The translations under genes and the position numbers were made by a program. The notes beneath the pieces are model-generated. The model saw nothing but the letters and a program-made list of their open reading frames with translations. It was not told where the DNA came from and did not search any database. From Allacma fusca (Eukaryota > Arthropoda > Collembola > Symphypleona > Sminthuridae): a stretch of 64,000 bases of DNA. Of the stretch, positions 35,213 to 47,757 are shown piece after piece. The stretch spans positions 12,214,001 to 12,278,000 of the forward strand of contig OX359249.1 in NCBI GenBank assembly GCA_947179485.1, given 5' to 3'. Positions within the stretch are counted from its first letter, which is position 1. Each line of letters starts with the position of its first letter.

Positions 35213-35648
35213 GAATTATTTTGCAACTATTCATATTTCGTCGGTTTATTCACGAAAAAGATTACCTCATTCGACCAGTCCTGGTTTCGTACATTGAACT
35301 CCAAGTTCTTGCTCGAAGAAACATTGCGAAGTCTTGAATAGTATATGGTTGTGACAACTTGCGACTGTGACAGGCAATAGCAGACAGACTACACTACAGA
35401 TAAACTTCCCGCTGCGGCTATTTTGCATTTGCATTTTGCAACATGCATGTCACAAGTGCACATTGTACTCTAGACGTGGTATTACTTTTTTTTTAAACTT
35501 CGGGACGTCATTTGTACATTAAAATAAAAAAAATCGTTTTTAATGAGTATTAAAATTGAGTGAGTCCATAGAATTCAAGTGATAACAGGTTTTATGCTGA
35601 TGAAGTACAAAAAGTTGAAAGTAAGAGTATTTCAACATGCAAAATTAT

Positions 35649-35719
35649 TGCATTGGCCGGGAATCGAACCCGGGTCGCCCGCGTGGCAGGCGAGCATTCT
35701 ACCACTGAACCACCAATGC
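35649..35719 (-). tRNA. tRNA-Gly (GCC)
   Basis: On the minus strand GCATTGGTGGTTCAGTGGTA, anticodon loop CTGCCAC, B box GGTTCGATTCC and acceptor GCATTGG/CCAATGC are all perfect. TTTT follows within ten bases downstream. Confidence 0.97.
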
Positions 35720-38700
35720 TTGTTGAGGATGAGCGAGGGGTTTAATCGTATTCCCTCACATTGACAGTACTAAAATAGTTGGGAAAGCTGTTTTCTAGTG
35801 CCAATGAACTCATTAGACATCAACAATCCACACTATAGTAACAGTACTCACAATCAATGATGCACTTTGCAATGACTCTCATGGTACGTTCATACTATAG
35901 GAAATGAAGATGTTGCAAAACTCTGTCTAAGACTCCTTTCTCAAGAGCTAAGTCTCCAAAAAACAAAAAAATATTTGGATACGTTCTTCTTATTAGCTCA
36001 ATGTTAATAATTAGCATTAAGAAGCTCTCTCCTTACTGGAGCACACCTGGATAGGAATCAGATATTTCTGAATTGTGTAATAAGATGCTCTTGTAGAAAT
36101 AGGACATTGTACTGATTGTGAGTGTGAGAAGGGCTTTTGAAATAGGGAGTACGTGGAGCTTTCAATAAGGAATGAATCAGCCTTTATTAATCATGGGGTT
36201 ACAAAATAGTGATGAACTCTTTCTATCTGTTAAAAGCTAGTTAATGTAAAGCTAATGAGGGCTCACGTTATGCTACACTTAAATAATTATTAAATAATGG
36301 TAAATCTTGAGAACAGAGGAACTTTCGGCATTACCACAATTTCAAGAAGTCATTGCAAAGCATATCGAAAGTCTCGGCTGAAATTTTGCATGTTAATTCT
36401 ATAAGAAAAGATTTGATTCCCGTGGAAGAAAAATAATTCTCGAATTAATTGAAGGACTTTGGGAATTAAGTACTTTACAGGCAAATCTCGTTAACGAGGT
36501 TGTCTATAAAGGGGATGTTTGAGTGTGGATCTTGTAACACACCTATGTTTAGGGTGCCTCAAAAACTTTGGTGTATTTGTAGGTCCCGTATGTTGCCTGC
36601 TTATAGTATTCGGTGAAATAAGGCAATGCAGTGGATGAAGTATGAATGAGAATTTGCGTAGATTAATAACTGTCAACCTCCAGTAGGTGCGATATGCCTT
36701 TGTTCCTTAATTTGACCGTTGTCATTACATACAGGTGAAAGGAGTATTTTAAAAATAGCAGTAGTTTTGACATGCAGAATATTTATTGCCTCATTTTCTC
36801 ATTGTACTGTAAAAAACAATTTTCTATTGTTCATTTACAAAGCAGAAATGTAGCTTGAGAAATGCAGTTGGTCTTCACACAGCTTAGTATGTACATTTAT
36901 AAATTTTGCAACTATTCGCTTCCAGTCGAGTTACTGTATACAGGTACTTTATTCAATAACTTATAACGATTAACGCTATATTTTCTAATCAAAATTAATT
37001 CCTTGATTTTCGGAGTTGTTCTGTTAATGTGTCCCGTGTCCCTATATACAAGGTGCCGGAAAAACTTTTTCTCACCTCTAGCTCATAGAAGGGACGACGG
37101 TGAAAAATATTCGATTCCTCAATTTTGTAGGACATGTTTTTCCAGATTTTTGAAAATTTGTTTTACCTTTGTAGCTCAAAAATCGTGAATACAGCGTCAA
37201 ATTCAGGAATTTTTGGGAAAACTGAAGGCAGTTTTTGAATTTTTACTCAAAAGTTTTTTAAAACTAATATTTGACACTAGATTATAGGAAATTTCATTGG
37301 CTTGAAAGTTGAGTCAGAGCTATTAAACAGGTCGCTACATTGAGAACTGTGGACATGAGTCGAGAAAATAGAACACAATTTTGGAGAAGTTCATCTTCAG
37401 GAGCAAAGAGCGTTTCTGGAGTTGCTATTTTTTCATGGGTGGCCTGTTGTTTCCCTACTATAGGTAATTACTATGTATGTGATTTGGTTAGAATATAAAA
37501 AAACTCGAAATAAATCTCAAAGTACTCGAGATCGAATCAACTACAATATCGCCTTCGAACCGTCGTGGGTAGCCCTGAATCAAATTTTGATTTTGATTTA
37601 CGGTTGTTTGTTTCAAAAATTGATCGGGGAAATTTTGAAGAAAACACAATTTTTTACATATTATTTTGAATCATCTCCGTGATCTTCTTCAGTACTTACC
37701 ATGGAACTAAGTAAGTGCAATACATCGTTCGAACCGTTGTGGTAACCCCGAGTAAGATTTTTGTATTAATTTTTGAAAAATCGAATTAATTCTTTATGTA
37801 ACATCAAACTTGAGGACAAACTTCATTCCTGAAAAAGTTTTTTCATTTTAGTATTTGTACATTGATCTGATCACTGGAAAGCATCTTATGAAGAATTGGT
37901 CCCATTTCAGACTGACAAGTAATCGTCGTGTCTCTCCACTCAGGATCGAATTGAGATGTTCTGTGAGTAATGTCACTGCTGGTACAAAATTTCAGGCCAC
38001 CTCGCGCTAGTTTACGCTGGAATTTGTGCCGAAGATTAAAATTCTTAATGCTTGCGAGTTTTCGAAGCTCCAAACTAAAGTTCTTAGTGTTTAGTTACAT
38101 TTTCAGTTAAAATAATAAGGGATAAGGCAGCAACTGGGAAATGGCTTTCCCCTCTGAAAACAATTTGCTAATGTCAGTACAATTTTGCAAAAAAATGTTC
38201 TGTTGTAGGTATAAGTTTAAATTCCTAAGGCATTACCAAAAAAACAGGTACTGGAAGAACCAAACAAAAGAAGAGAGTATAATAAATTATACAAATACGG
38301 ACGGGTGTACAGTATAATCAATAATATGCACTGCTTGTTCCTATCCTCTAACAGTAATCACTTGAATCATCAATGAAATATTCATTGTTTGGGACAAGGT
38401 GTAGACGTAGACCAACCTGAAAATGCTAAGAAGTCAAACTAAGATTCATTCAATCCATATTCAGTTTGTTTTCGATTTCAATACTCCTTTTGAAGAGTCC
38501 TACGGGCCCCAAAAACCACTTTTTGAAATTTTCAACCCAGCTCGATATTTTTTTAAAAAACAATGTTCCTGTGAGGTATTACGATAATTGCTTTACCTTG
38601 AAGCTAAATTAGCGATTCTAGCGAGAATTGAAACGACATAAAAGAATTTTGGCAATATTTTTTTTATTCATTTGAAGTGAATACATTATAAGCGACATAA

Positions 38701-40027
38701 ATTATGGATGCTATTAGCTTGTATTGGTAAAAACAAATTGTAAACATTCTCCAAAGTATTTTTGAAATTCTGAAATTTAGTATCTTCGGATAATATTTTT
38801 ACCATGAGTAGTATTTGCAGCTTCTTGAATTTTTCTGGATCGACAAAATGAGCATTCACTTTTCCAAACTAGAAAGTTGGACTGCTGGACTATCCATTGT
38901 CTCACTACATTATTAAGGGGATTGACTCAAAGGGATTTTCCCTTTTTTTAAATTTTGACTAAACGTGTATAAAACTAACAATTTGCTAGGTTTCAGTGTT
39001 ATAGTGAGCACAGTATATTTATCATTCCCTGGGTGGCTCTATCTTTAGCAATAAATAAGTCTTAACCTAGGCGCCAAGGAACATCGACAATTGTCTTAAA
39101 TTGTACGTAATACTATTACCAATTTATTTCTGTATAATAATTCATGATAATATTGTCTCTGTCATATTAAACCCCATCAAAGCGTCGTACCATATAAAAA
39201 TGACGCAAAAAAGTTTATCCACCTAGGATGTGGTGACCCCCTGGTGACCTGGAAAAATTATTAATATATTGTATTTGACACTGTGATCTGTGACCCCGCT
39301 CTGGCACAAAGATTTAACCAGAGCAGAAGGAAATCATTTGAGACATCCAAAAATGAAGCTTCACAATCTTTGAAACCATTATTGCGCCCTCTTACGTTCA
39401 AATCTGTAATCACTGGGCTGTGTTTGTCCCTGAGATTTGTGGATGTCGTTGTATGTCTATTTAGAAACCAAAAGTTGGATGTTGTTCAATTACAAATAAT
39501 CGCAAAATTTATTGTTTAATGCAGTACATTTGCAATTATTATTAATGAAAAAATCTGTTACCGAAAAAAAAATCAAACCTTTTTGAACAATAATCAATCC
39601 AACCCACAAGATTAGCTTAAGATTCCGTAAGAAAAATTCAATTCCCATTACAGGTCACATATACCAATGTAACTCATTGTCATTGAAATATACCTATGCA
39701 GATTTTGGGACAATTGCCTTACACAGTCCGCAAAAAAATACATAAATTTATTGGTTTTTGAGAAACATACCGAACTACTTTGATTCACCGCTCGTAGTAA
39801 CGGAAGATAAAGGTAGAGCTAATATTAACGAGATAACGCTAGAAAAGGAATCTCATTAAAAACTCCAAGGGAATCTAACACATGTTTACACTAGCGAAGC
39901 TCTTTTTATCATAGAAACAACAAGATGATTCTAATCTTTAAATTTATAGAATGCTGGTAAGAGCCAAAAATCACGACAATCCTTTTAATAGACGTAAAGA
40001 AACTTAAGGATCGCAAAAGTGATTCGC
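35720..40027. other. Gene-free AT-rich stretch between tRNA-Gly and tRNA-Gln
   Basis: No credible coding sequence. An internal diverged duplication (TTCGAACCGTCGTGGGTA near 37555 and TTCGAACCGTTGTGGTAA near 37729) points to an old repeat. Confidence 0.55.
37553..37790 (+). repeat. Diverged direct duplication of unknown origin
   Basis: TTCGAACCGTCGTGGGTAGC-CC-GA..CAAATTTTGATT recurs about 174 bases later as TTCGAACCGTTGTGGTAACC followed by GAGTAAGATTTTTGTATT. This is probably part of a decayed repeat. Confidence 0.4.
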
Positions 40028-40099
40028 AGGTCCCACCGAGATTTGAACTCGGATCGCTGGATTCAGAGTCCAGAGTGCTAACCGTTACACCATGGGACC
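40028..40099 (-). tRNA. tRNA-Gln (CTG)
   Basis: On the minus strand GGTCCCATGGTGTAACGGTT, anticodon loop CTCTGAA in TGGACTCTGAATCCA, B box GTTCAAATCTC and acceptor GGTCCCA/TGGGACC are intact. The discriminator is T and a TTTT stop follows at about 40017-40020. Confidence 0.97.
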
Positions 40100-40471
40100 T
40101 TGTTGCTGATCAGTTTGGTTTAGACCTATCTAATCTTCCTACAAATTCCCGTAATTTCCTAACTTCTTTGACGCCTGTCAGGACTGTACACACACACACG
40201 TTGAGCACGTAAGAATTCATCTCGTCAAATGACACCTGAATTATTTTCATATTTCAAATCTGACTTCTGATATTGTCAAAATATTGACAAACCAAACTCT
40301 TCGGTTCGGACCTGATTCCCCCCATATTTCTCACCTTCTAATTTCAGATTGAACTTCTCTATAAATATTCCACATCAACTTTTTTACATGTATGAGCAAC
40401 AATAATAAAATTAATCCTTTATCTGTCCGAAATAAGCGTAAAAATTCTATTGCGGGAATCCTAAAACGTAG

Positions 40472-40627
40472 GACCAAGTACAAAAATTACAAGGTTCCAG
40501 CTTTAAGCCACAGAGCCTTGAAGATCTTCCCTTTGAGGACATAATCTCCTTGGTAAGCGTGCGTAAAAAAAATTACAAGGTTGCTTTTGTGCTGAAAAAG
40601 GAGAAAAACGGAAATGTCATGCGATAG
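40472..40627 (+). other. Short unassigned open frame
   Basis: 52 codons are open between stops and end in a frame reading SLEDLPFEDIISLVSVRKKN and then YKVAFVLKKEKNGNVMR. The composition looks more coding-like than its surroundings, and LPFEDI recalls the start of an F-box. No splice partners or known family could be identified, so it may be chance or a gene fragment. Confidence 0.15.
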
Positions 40628-41183
40628 TAAAAATTCTATATCTGCCAGAAAATAAACAAGACTGTGGCCTCAGTCCATAAGTTAGAAATGCACCTTGGAG
40701 TTTTAAAATAATATAATTAAGGAATGTGCTCACATCCCAAGATTCCTTTTGAACTTGAGGTTATCTCCAGCTCCAGAGGTTTTGATTTCCCAATATGCAG
40801 TATTCCAAATGGTATAGATATACAGATGGAAGTACTGTTGGGAAGAAAGACCGGCACTCCATACAATATAAATGAATGGTTCTCGAGCGAGTAATCTCTG
40901 AGGATAAATAATGAAAACAAGTTTTTGAAAGTAAGTATTGTGCAATTCCACCCTTGTTTCCTGGACCGTGCATAATTATATCAAGTTTTCCATTCTACCA
41001 ACAACAAAAACGATGGTATGTTTGAGAAAAAGAATTTTAACAATTTGGAATGACGAGAAATTCTTGAGAAAGTTCCTTCACAGTTTTCCTATATCCTTGA
41101 ACGTCTTTAATGAAAAGTATCAAAACAGAAAATATTTGTGAACTGACGTCGCTGTAGGATAAAACCGTAACTCTTCCTTTCAG

Positions 41184-41303
41184 GTCTCTCTCTCTCTCTC
41201 GCCTTTCTTCATGCAGACAGACCTGAATGCATATTTAAAGTTTTAAATTTGCAGCACGTTTTCATGTAGAGAGAGAGAGAGAGTGAGAGAGAGAGAGAGA
41301 GAG
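41184..41303. repeat. (CT)n then (GA)n microsatellite pair
   Basis: (CT)8 at 41184-41199 and (GA)n with one GT interruption at 41269-41303 lie as an inverted pair 70 bases apart and could form a hairpin. Confidence 0.9.
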
Positions 41304-44300
41304 CAAAAGGAGGCATTTTCATACAAAGAAGACAGACGGGTTAGATAAGCGTAATATTTCCTTTAGTAGTAAAAAAAAAGTAAAGGATGCGCTCTGTGTG
41401 TAAAAAGCATAGGATTACACTTGACTAGCCCTGACTGGTTAGGAAGATACAGATACTCTATACAAGTTATGGGGAGTTATTGCAGCAATTTTTGGCACGA
41501 AGAGCAAAAAAGAATGAAGTTGCCTTAAACTTTGTCATCATTACTATTCATGATCACTTAAAGTAGAACCTGGGATCGATTCAAAGACAAAGTTATGGGT
41601 TTGACGTGATTTTTCATGACAAGGAAGGCACGAGCGAGAGACACAGAGTGGTAAGGGGAAGCGGGCAGAGCAAATGCCTACAAGTACGATATAAATCTTG
41701 AGAAAAGTTTGAAGAAGTAAAGCCCCAACTGAGAAAACAAATTTTACTAAAATTAGTTTGTAGCGCGAGACCATGGCCCGAGTGAATGTGAGATAGACAC
41801 AAAAGGAGGAGGAAAAAGCTTGCGTTTCAAATCCTTGTTTAAAATGTGTCGAAAAGAATCTCAGGAAAGATAAGGACGGAATCCCTTCCGTTTCACTCGT
41901 CTTAAACTTCCCTTCGTCTCTTCGAAGAAGGATTCTTGTTAAAGAGGATAAATGACACGGCGAGAAAATATCTTTCCATGGAACTAATCGACACAACTTC
42001 TCATGGGTGTCTAAATCCTCCAGCCCTAGATCGACCATGTTTGTGGCAGAAAACTCCGCTAAAAATAAGCGATTTCCGAAACAGAGATAACAAATCCCTG
42101 TGATTTTTCCTCCCCTCCTGAGCCTTAACACGTGTGAAGTGTCAATTCAATGTTTCCACACTATTATTTCTCTCCAAGCTCACCAATCATTTTCTAAATA
42201 CCGTCCTCATCATCAAACCAAGCCGCTTCCATTCCTTCGATTGACCACCTGATCCCTCCCCGCTCCTGTCACTTCCCTTTCGTCAAGTTCCATAATGAGC
42301 CAAATGGGACTCCAAATTATAGCAGGTCACACTCCAAGACATCATCCCAGCTCACATTTCTTATCAAATCAACTTCCGTCGTCTCATTGTAACGTAACCA
42401 TCTCCTCCGCACAACATCCAGCACACACCCGACTTACCCACATAGAACACCATGTGTCACAATCTCCTCCCTCACGGTCTCCAAAACCACACTGAACCCT
42501 GTCAAAGCATCCTACATCCCACCAAAACATCCCCTGACAATCTCCCATCCTACTCCATAATGAGCCGCATAAAAAGAACAGCTCTGGAATCCCTCTCTCC
42601 CAGACCAGCCTACATATGTAGTCTGAGTAATTACTAAAATTTTGAATGCTTCCATTTTATTATAACTTTGAGAAATTCATAACTACTCAAATATTACTTC
42701 CCCGAAATAGTAATAATTAAAGGACGTACACAGATATTAAGAAAATATTATTCCAAATGTTATCCAATTTAATACGGAATCAAGAGATACGAATCAAGTA
42801 TGAGATTCAGCCCAGTATTACACTCCTGTATTTTTTGAGGAATGTGAATTTACTTATTGTTCTTCAGGACTACCTCAAATTGGAATCCTGCTCATTACCC
42901 CTTATTTAATGATGTGATAACAAAAGTGTGATAACACACCTGGTGGACGTATTTACATTATTATCCATGTAATAATTTGTAATTACTTGTAACTCACACA
43001 TCTGGTGGGGGTGCGGGGTAGCTGGAGTAATTACATTTGCCCACTGTCCAAAAGGAGGACATGAGAGGAACATTATTTGTCTAATGTGTCTTCACATCAG
43101 CCAATTCTCCTTAATTGAAAGTTATATAGAAACTTGCAGTAGGAGTAGTAGTAGCTACAATTGAGTCTCTCACTCCTGAGGACAGGGAAATACAATATAG
43201 GAGGCAGGTGAGGGGCTCATTGTTGTGGACGTTTTAATTTAACAACGCCCTCACGTCTAAATAAGTTCCAGTCCTGGAGCACTGCTGGGATTTCCTATCT
43301 CTCTCCTATGCTTCGTCTCGGCCTATGTATGTGCATGAGGTGCCTCTGCCTTTTATTGGAGATGCCTTCGGGAAACTCCACCTATTAAGGGTATCTAAAC
43401 CTCCTGGATGGGATCTCTCTTTTTGGTTTCTTATCTTAAAGAGCTAAAAGATCGATTGGATTTGTTTTTTTTCCCTCCTTTATATCGTATTTCCCGTATT
43501 TCCATTAGTTATTTACTGCATCGGGACAAATAAATTGAGATGTCGGATTCTTCCTTTGATCCCATTGAAAATCTTGGTTTGTATTCAAACAAACTCATCT
43601 GACTTTATCGTCGACGATTTAAATTGCCTCGGAATTCCAGGGAAGAGTGAGGGGTAGGCTCGAGTGGAGATCCCACTCAAGGATTTCCCAAAGATGTGGT
43701 GTAATAGATGTGAACTCAATTACTCTATTTTCCTAGGTAATTTACCCAAATGGTGTTTTAATTAAGTTATACGTATAAGGACGACAGTATAGCCATTTGT
43801 CGGGTTTCTCTTTGAAGGGAAAGCTTTATTTTTTTTTTCTGGGGCAATTTTAACTTTATCCATTCTCCCTGGCAGTTTACAATTGCTTCTTTGGATTGCT
43901 CTAGTTTTTTTTCCCCCTCTGGTGAGGCAACAAGACGAGACGGAATTCTCCAATGGTCTCCAACTTCTTCTCTTTTTTTGGGTGTTGGATTTGAAAATAA
44001 AAACGGCCTACATATGGTGACATGGCTGGGAGGGAGATTTTAGGAACTACATACATAAAATAATAGCATTGCAGTAGAAAGCCATCCTGAGGCTCAACAC
44101 AGCCGTTTGACTTGCAAGAATTAAATGGAGGCATATGGACAAAGATGTGGCGGAAATAGTATGTATGCTGAGTTATAGGGCCCTTTCTCCTATAATTATA
44201 CTCATTTTGGCTGGGCTACGTTACATATAATAGCTACTAGTACAACCACTAGCAAGTACAGATACACTTACACACTCCTGCAGTACACTCATGTAATTAT

Positions 44301-45165
44301 ACAAAGATACAAGGGTACATACATATGTATGTAATGTATCTGTATGTACTGAAGTTAAAGTTTAGAATACATAGGCCGTGTGTCGTGTCGTGTTACATAC
44401 AGGGTTGCGGTCCTTCAAGGATAAGGATCCCATATGCTGTGTAATGAATGAAAGGAGACGAGAAATGTCGGCTAATAAGTTGCATACCACAGTGATTTAG
44501 GTTGAGTGGAGACCAACCCAGTGCATGCACAGGTTGGAAGTCTCAGAAAATAAAATACGGTCTCTGCCTTGGAAAATTCATGGAACTAACTGTTTCAGTA
44601 TAGGGACTGTGTCTGTACTATAGAGTTTAGAGATATCGTGGGACTTTACGTTCCTCATGTACATTGCACAAGCTTAGCGAACTCTTCCAGATATCTACAT
44701 GTACAAACCTCCATCCGAGTACTGTTCATTTGAAACGTCCCTATACATATTGTACTTCCCAGAGTATTTATATATTACGTAAGGATATTGTATCTATGTG
44801 TATGTAGATATGTACGCCCCTATGTATGTACCTACAGGGTCGGAGGAACCCAGAAGATGAACTTGTTTCTGGTTGAGCGGCAGTAAGTTGGAACCTAATC
44901 GTATGCAATATAAGTATTCTCGTGACTCCACCTTTAAATCTGCTCGTAGGAAAGCCATTTAGGAATCCATTGAGACAATATACTATTGCTGTATCGATTT
45001 TTCACAGACTTCTAATTGCCAATTAGACTAAAAGAGTCAAGAAATATAAGCATTGAGCGGAAGACTGGGGTTTTCTAATGGATCTATTTGACTAATATAT
45101 CCTTTTCATTGTGGTCCGTAGACACGCATAAATACAAGACCTGACAAATAGTTTTACTCGACTCC
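41304..45165. other. Gene-poor block, part 1
   Basis: 42140-42640 is C-rich and G-poor on the plus strand. 42900-43060 is dense in E-box-like (CACCTGG, CATCTGG) and homeodomain-like (TAATTA, GTAATTAC) words and may be an enhancer. A TACATACATATGTATGTA palindromic microsatellite lies at 44316-44349. The 195-codon minus-strand frame at 41544-42131 matches no family I know. Confidence 0.4.
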
Positions 45166-45202
45166 AGAGAGAGAGAGAGAGAGAGAGAGTGAGAGAGAGA
45201 GT

Positions 45203-45234
<32 letters not shown>
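45166..45234. repeat. (GA)n microsatellite
   Basis: About 34 GA units with GT and AA interruptions. Confidence 0.95.
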
Positions 45235-45235
<1 letters not shown>

Positions 45236-46554
45236 GGACACAAATTCCCCTTCCTTATATTTCTGTTCCTTGTATCTTGTCTTCCTCCTGAACATAAGTA
45301 TTGCGTGAGGAGGAAGAGTAGTAGTCCGCTACTGTTATGCAGGAAAGTGAAGGAAAGTAAGAGAAGGGAAAAATTTCTGCTCACATTTGGGAGGTCTCCA
45401 CCTCTTTTACCCAAATTTCGATCTATTACCCATAAGACCAATATGTTCTGTTCCTTCGACACGTCGCTCCAGCTTCTTGGAGCCATTTGCTTCCTTCCGA
45501 ACATATTTCCCACTGCTGATTGCATATCCTTGTCTTCCTCCTCACAGCCTCTCTCTCTCTCTCAAGGAAAAGAAAGGAGAAGACGGAGCTCTCCAGAATT
45601 TTGAAAAGGTAACCTAATCGTACATTTTGGTATCATTTGAGAAATTGCTTATGTATTCCTCCAAAGTCATTTCGGTGTATTCTCCCATGCATCGTGTTGA
45701 CACCAACGGGGGAGATTCTCTTACTTTACCTTCCAGCCTTCAACAGACTGAAGTGCTGGGGCTGCATACAAATATTTCCCAGTTATCATCTTATCCCTCC
45801 CCCCCACCACATCTACTGTACATAAGGACAAAATATCCCATTAGCAAAAAAAATATATTTTTTTTCCTCTAACCTAATTTTCACAAATTGGTCTATTCAA
45901 ATTGATTTTCATAATTTATTCCCTTCCCTTCCGACTCGTACCGGCCATTCCAGCGTCTAGATAAGGACTCGTAGCTAACCATGCTAGAGGGGTCTTGGTG
46001 TGTATTTAGATGTGTGTGTGTGTGTGTTTCCCTATAAATTCGTACACTGCTCAGGCATGCATGTACTCACCTCAAGCAACATGCTCAGGGACGGACTACA
46101 AAGGAACTCATTTGCTTTTTTGGGAAAAACGGGCTCTGCGAATATCAAATCATGCTGGAGAGCATTACCATGGAAATGTGTAGTGTCTACAGAGAGAGTA
46201 TACGGAGAACTCAATGGTATAACCCAATTTATTTAAGATGTATAGGAGTATCTACTCTTACATATACCAAAACTTTGAGCAATATGAATTTAAATCTCGA
46301 ATGAATAATTCTCCTTTAATGATTGAACTCTATATTGGACTGTATTTGATTGTGATTTCCCTCTCGAGCAAGGCGCATTCATGTGTAATTATTAGGCCCG
46401 CATATCCACACTTTTCCCCCCACACACAGGCATACATCAACTCCTATACTAACTATACGACTATACAGTCTACCTTTTATGGTTTTTATGTTATTTCTTC
46501 CGGTAAATTCAATGACATCTTCCACCAGCTAACAATTTTGTTTTGGCTTGGGAG

Positions 46555-46604
46555 CACACACACACACACACACACAGACACACACACAGTTACGCACACA
46601 CACA
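46555..46604. repeat. (CA)n microsatellite
   Basis: CA run with GA, GT and CG interruptions. Confidence 0.92.
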
Positions 46605-47679
46605 CGAAAATCGCACGCAGAGAGCAAAAGCTACGACTATATGGTTTATCATCCGCCACGGTTGCCAAGGTAGAGGTGACTCTGCCTATATATTTTTTTC
46701 ACGCTTGATTGAATTGTCATGTGGATGAGTTGGGGCTGAGGGGAAAGAGTCACTTAATTAAGTCGAGGTTTATGTCCGTCGCATAGCAATGGTAATTTGG
46801 ATCCATGGTGAAGGTCTTCTCACTCGTTCCTAATGCGTCCTTTCCCCTGTATCAATGCCTGCGTGTCTCTCCCCCCACAAAACCGTAGTCATACAGATAG
46901 TGAGGCATTCTCTGGGATATAACTATCAACCTCTATGATATTACGACTCACTCATCTCCCTCACAAATACCCCTACATGACTACATAAGATTTCACTACT
47001 CTTCCTCCCAGCTATTTATTCTTGACTTGGGCAACCAACCTTCTTGGGTAGATATTCCTACAGGGCTCTGTAACAGGATCCCAGCTACTGAACGAATCTT
47101 ACTCACGAGATATCAAAGAAGCATGTAGTGGCAACGAGGACAAGTATGAACAAAGTAATATGATCCGTCTCTGAGTGGTTTCACTTGCAGTTCATTCCAT
47201 GGAGTCTCCCTGAGTCTCATTATTGTCGGTATCATTCCAACCCCTTCATAAACAAAAATTCCCTTTGTCCCTTCAAATAAAAATCTCTCCATTGCAATCC
47301 CTCCTTTTATTACAAGGCATGAATTTGGATCGTAATGGGAGGGGGAATATAATTTCTGGTCCGAAAATAGCAATAGATTGGCTGGAAATAGTAGTGGTTT
47401 GGTTTAAAACAATACTCTGTTACAGTACTACTGGCTCTGGGTATACATAGATAGTGATACTTGTCTCAAGAGCTGGAGTAAAAAAAAAATCAAGCTGTTT
47501 CTTATGAATTTCATAATATCAAAAAACAATGTTGAAACTCGGATTTTTCCCAGGGTTTTCGGAATTGAAGTGATGCACTCAAAATAACTTACATATGTTT
47601 GGCGTCCGATTTGAGCTCACAATCTCCTCCTTGCTTTCCTTCCAGGGATTTGTACGGACATGGATGTATGTAGTTACTG

Positions 47680-47683
47680 GGGA

Positions 47684-47749
<66 letters not shown>

Positions 47750-47757
47750 GAGAGAGG
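47680..47757. repeat. Long (GA)n microsatellite
   Basis: A nearly pure GA run of more than 30 units, the longest in the window. The reverse strand gives a spurious Ser/Leu-repeat frame. Confidence 0.97.

Noticed and set aside
41544-42131. 195-codon minus-strand frame with hydrophobic stretches
   Set aside because: No family resemblance and no coding-like conservation cues. A chance frame in less AT-rich DNA is the simpler reading.
44316-44349. TACATA/TATGTA repeats as a possible CRISPR or regulatory array
   Set aside because: Simple microsatellite without spacers, in an animal-type genome.
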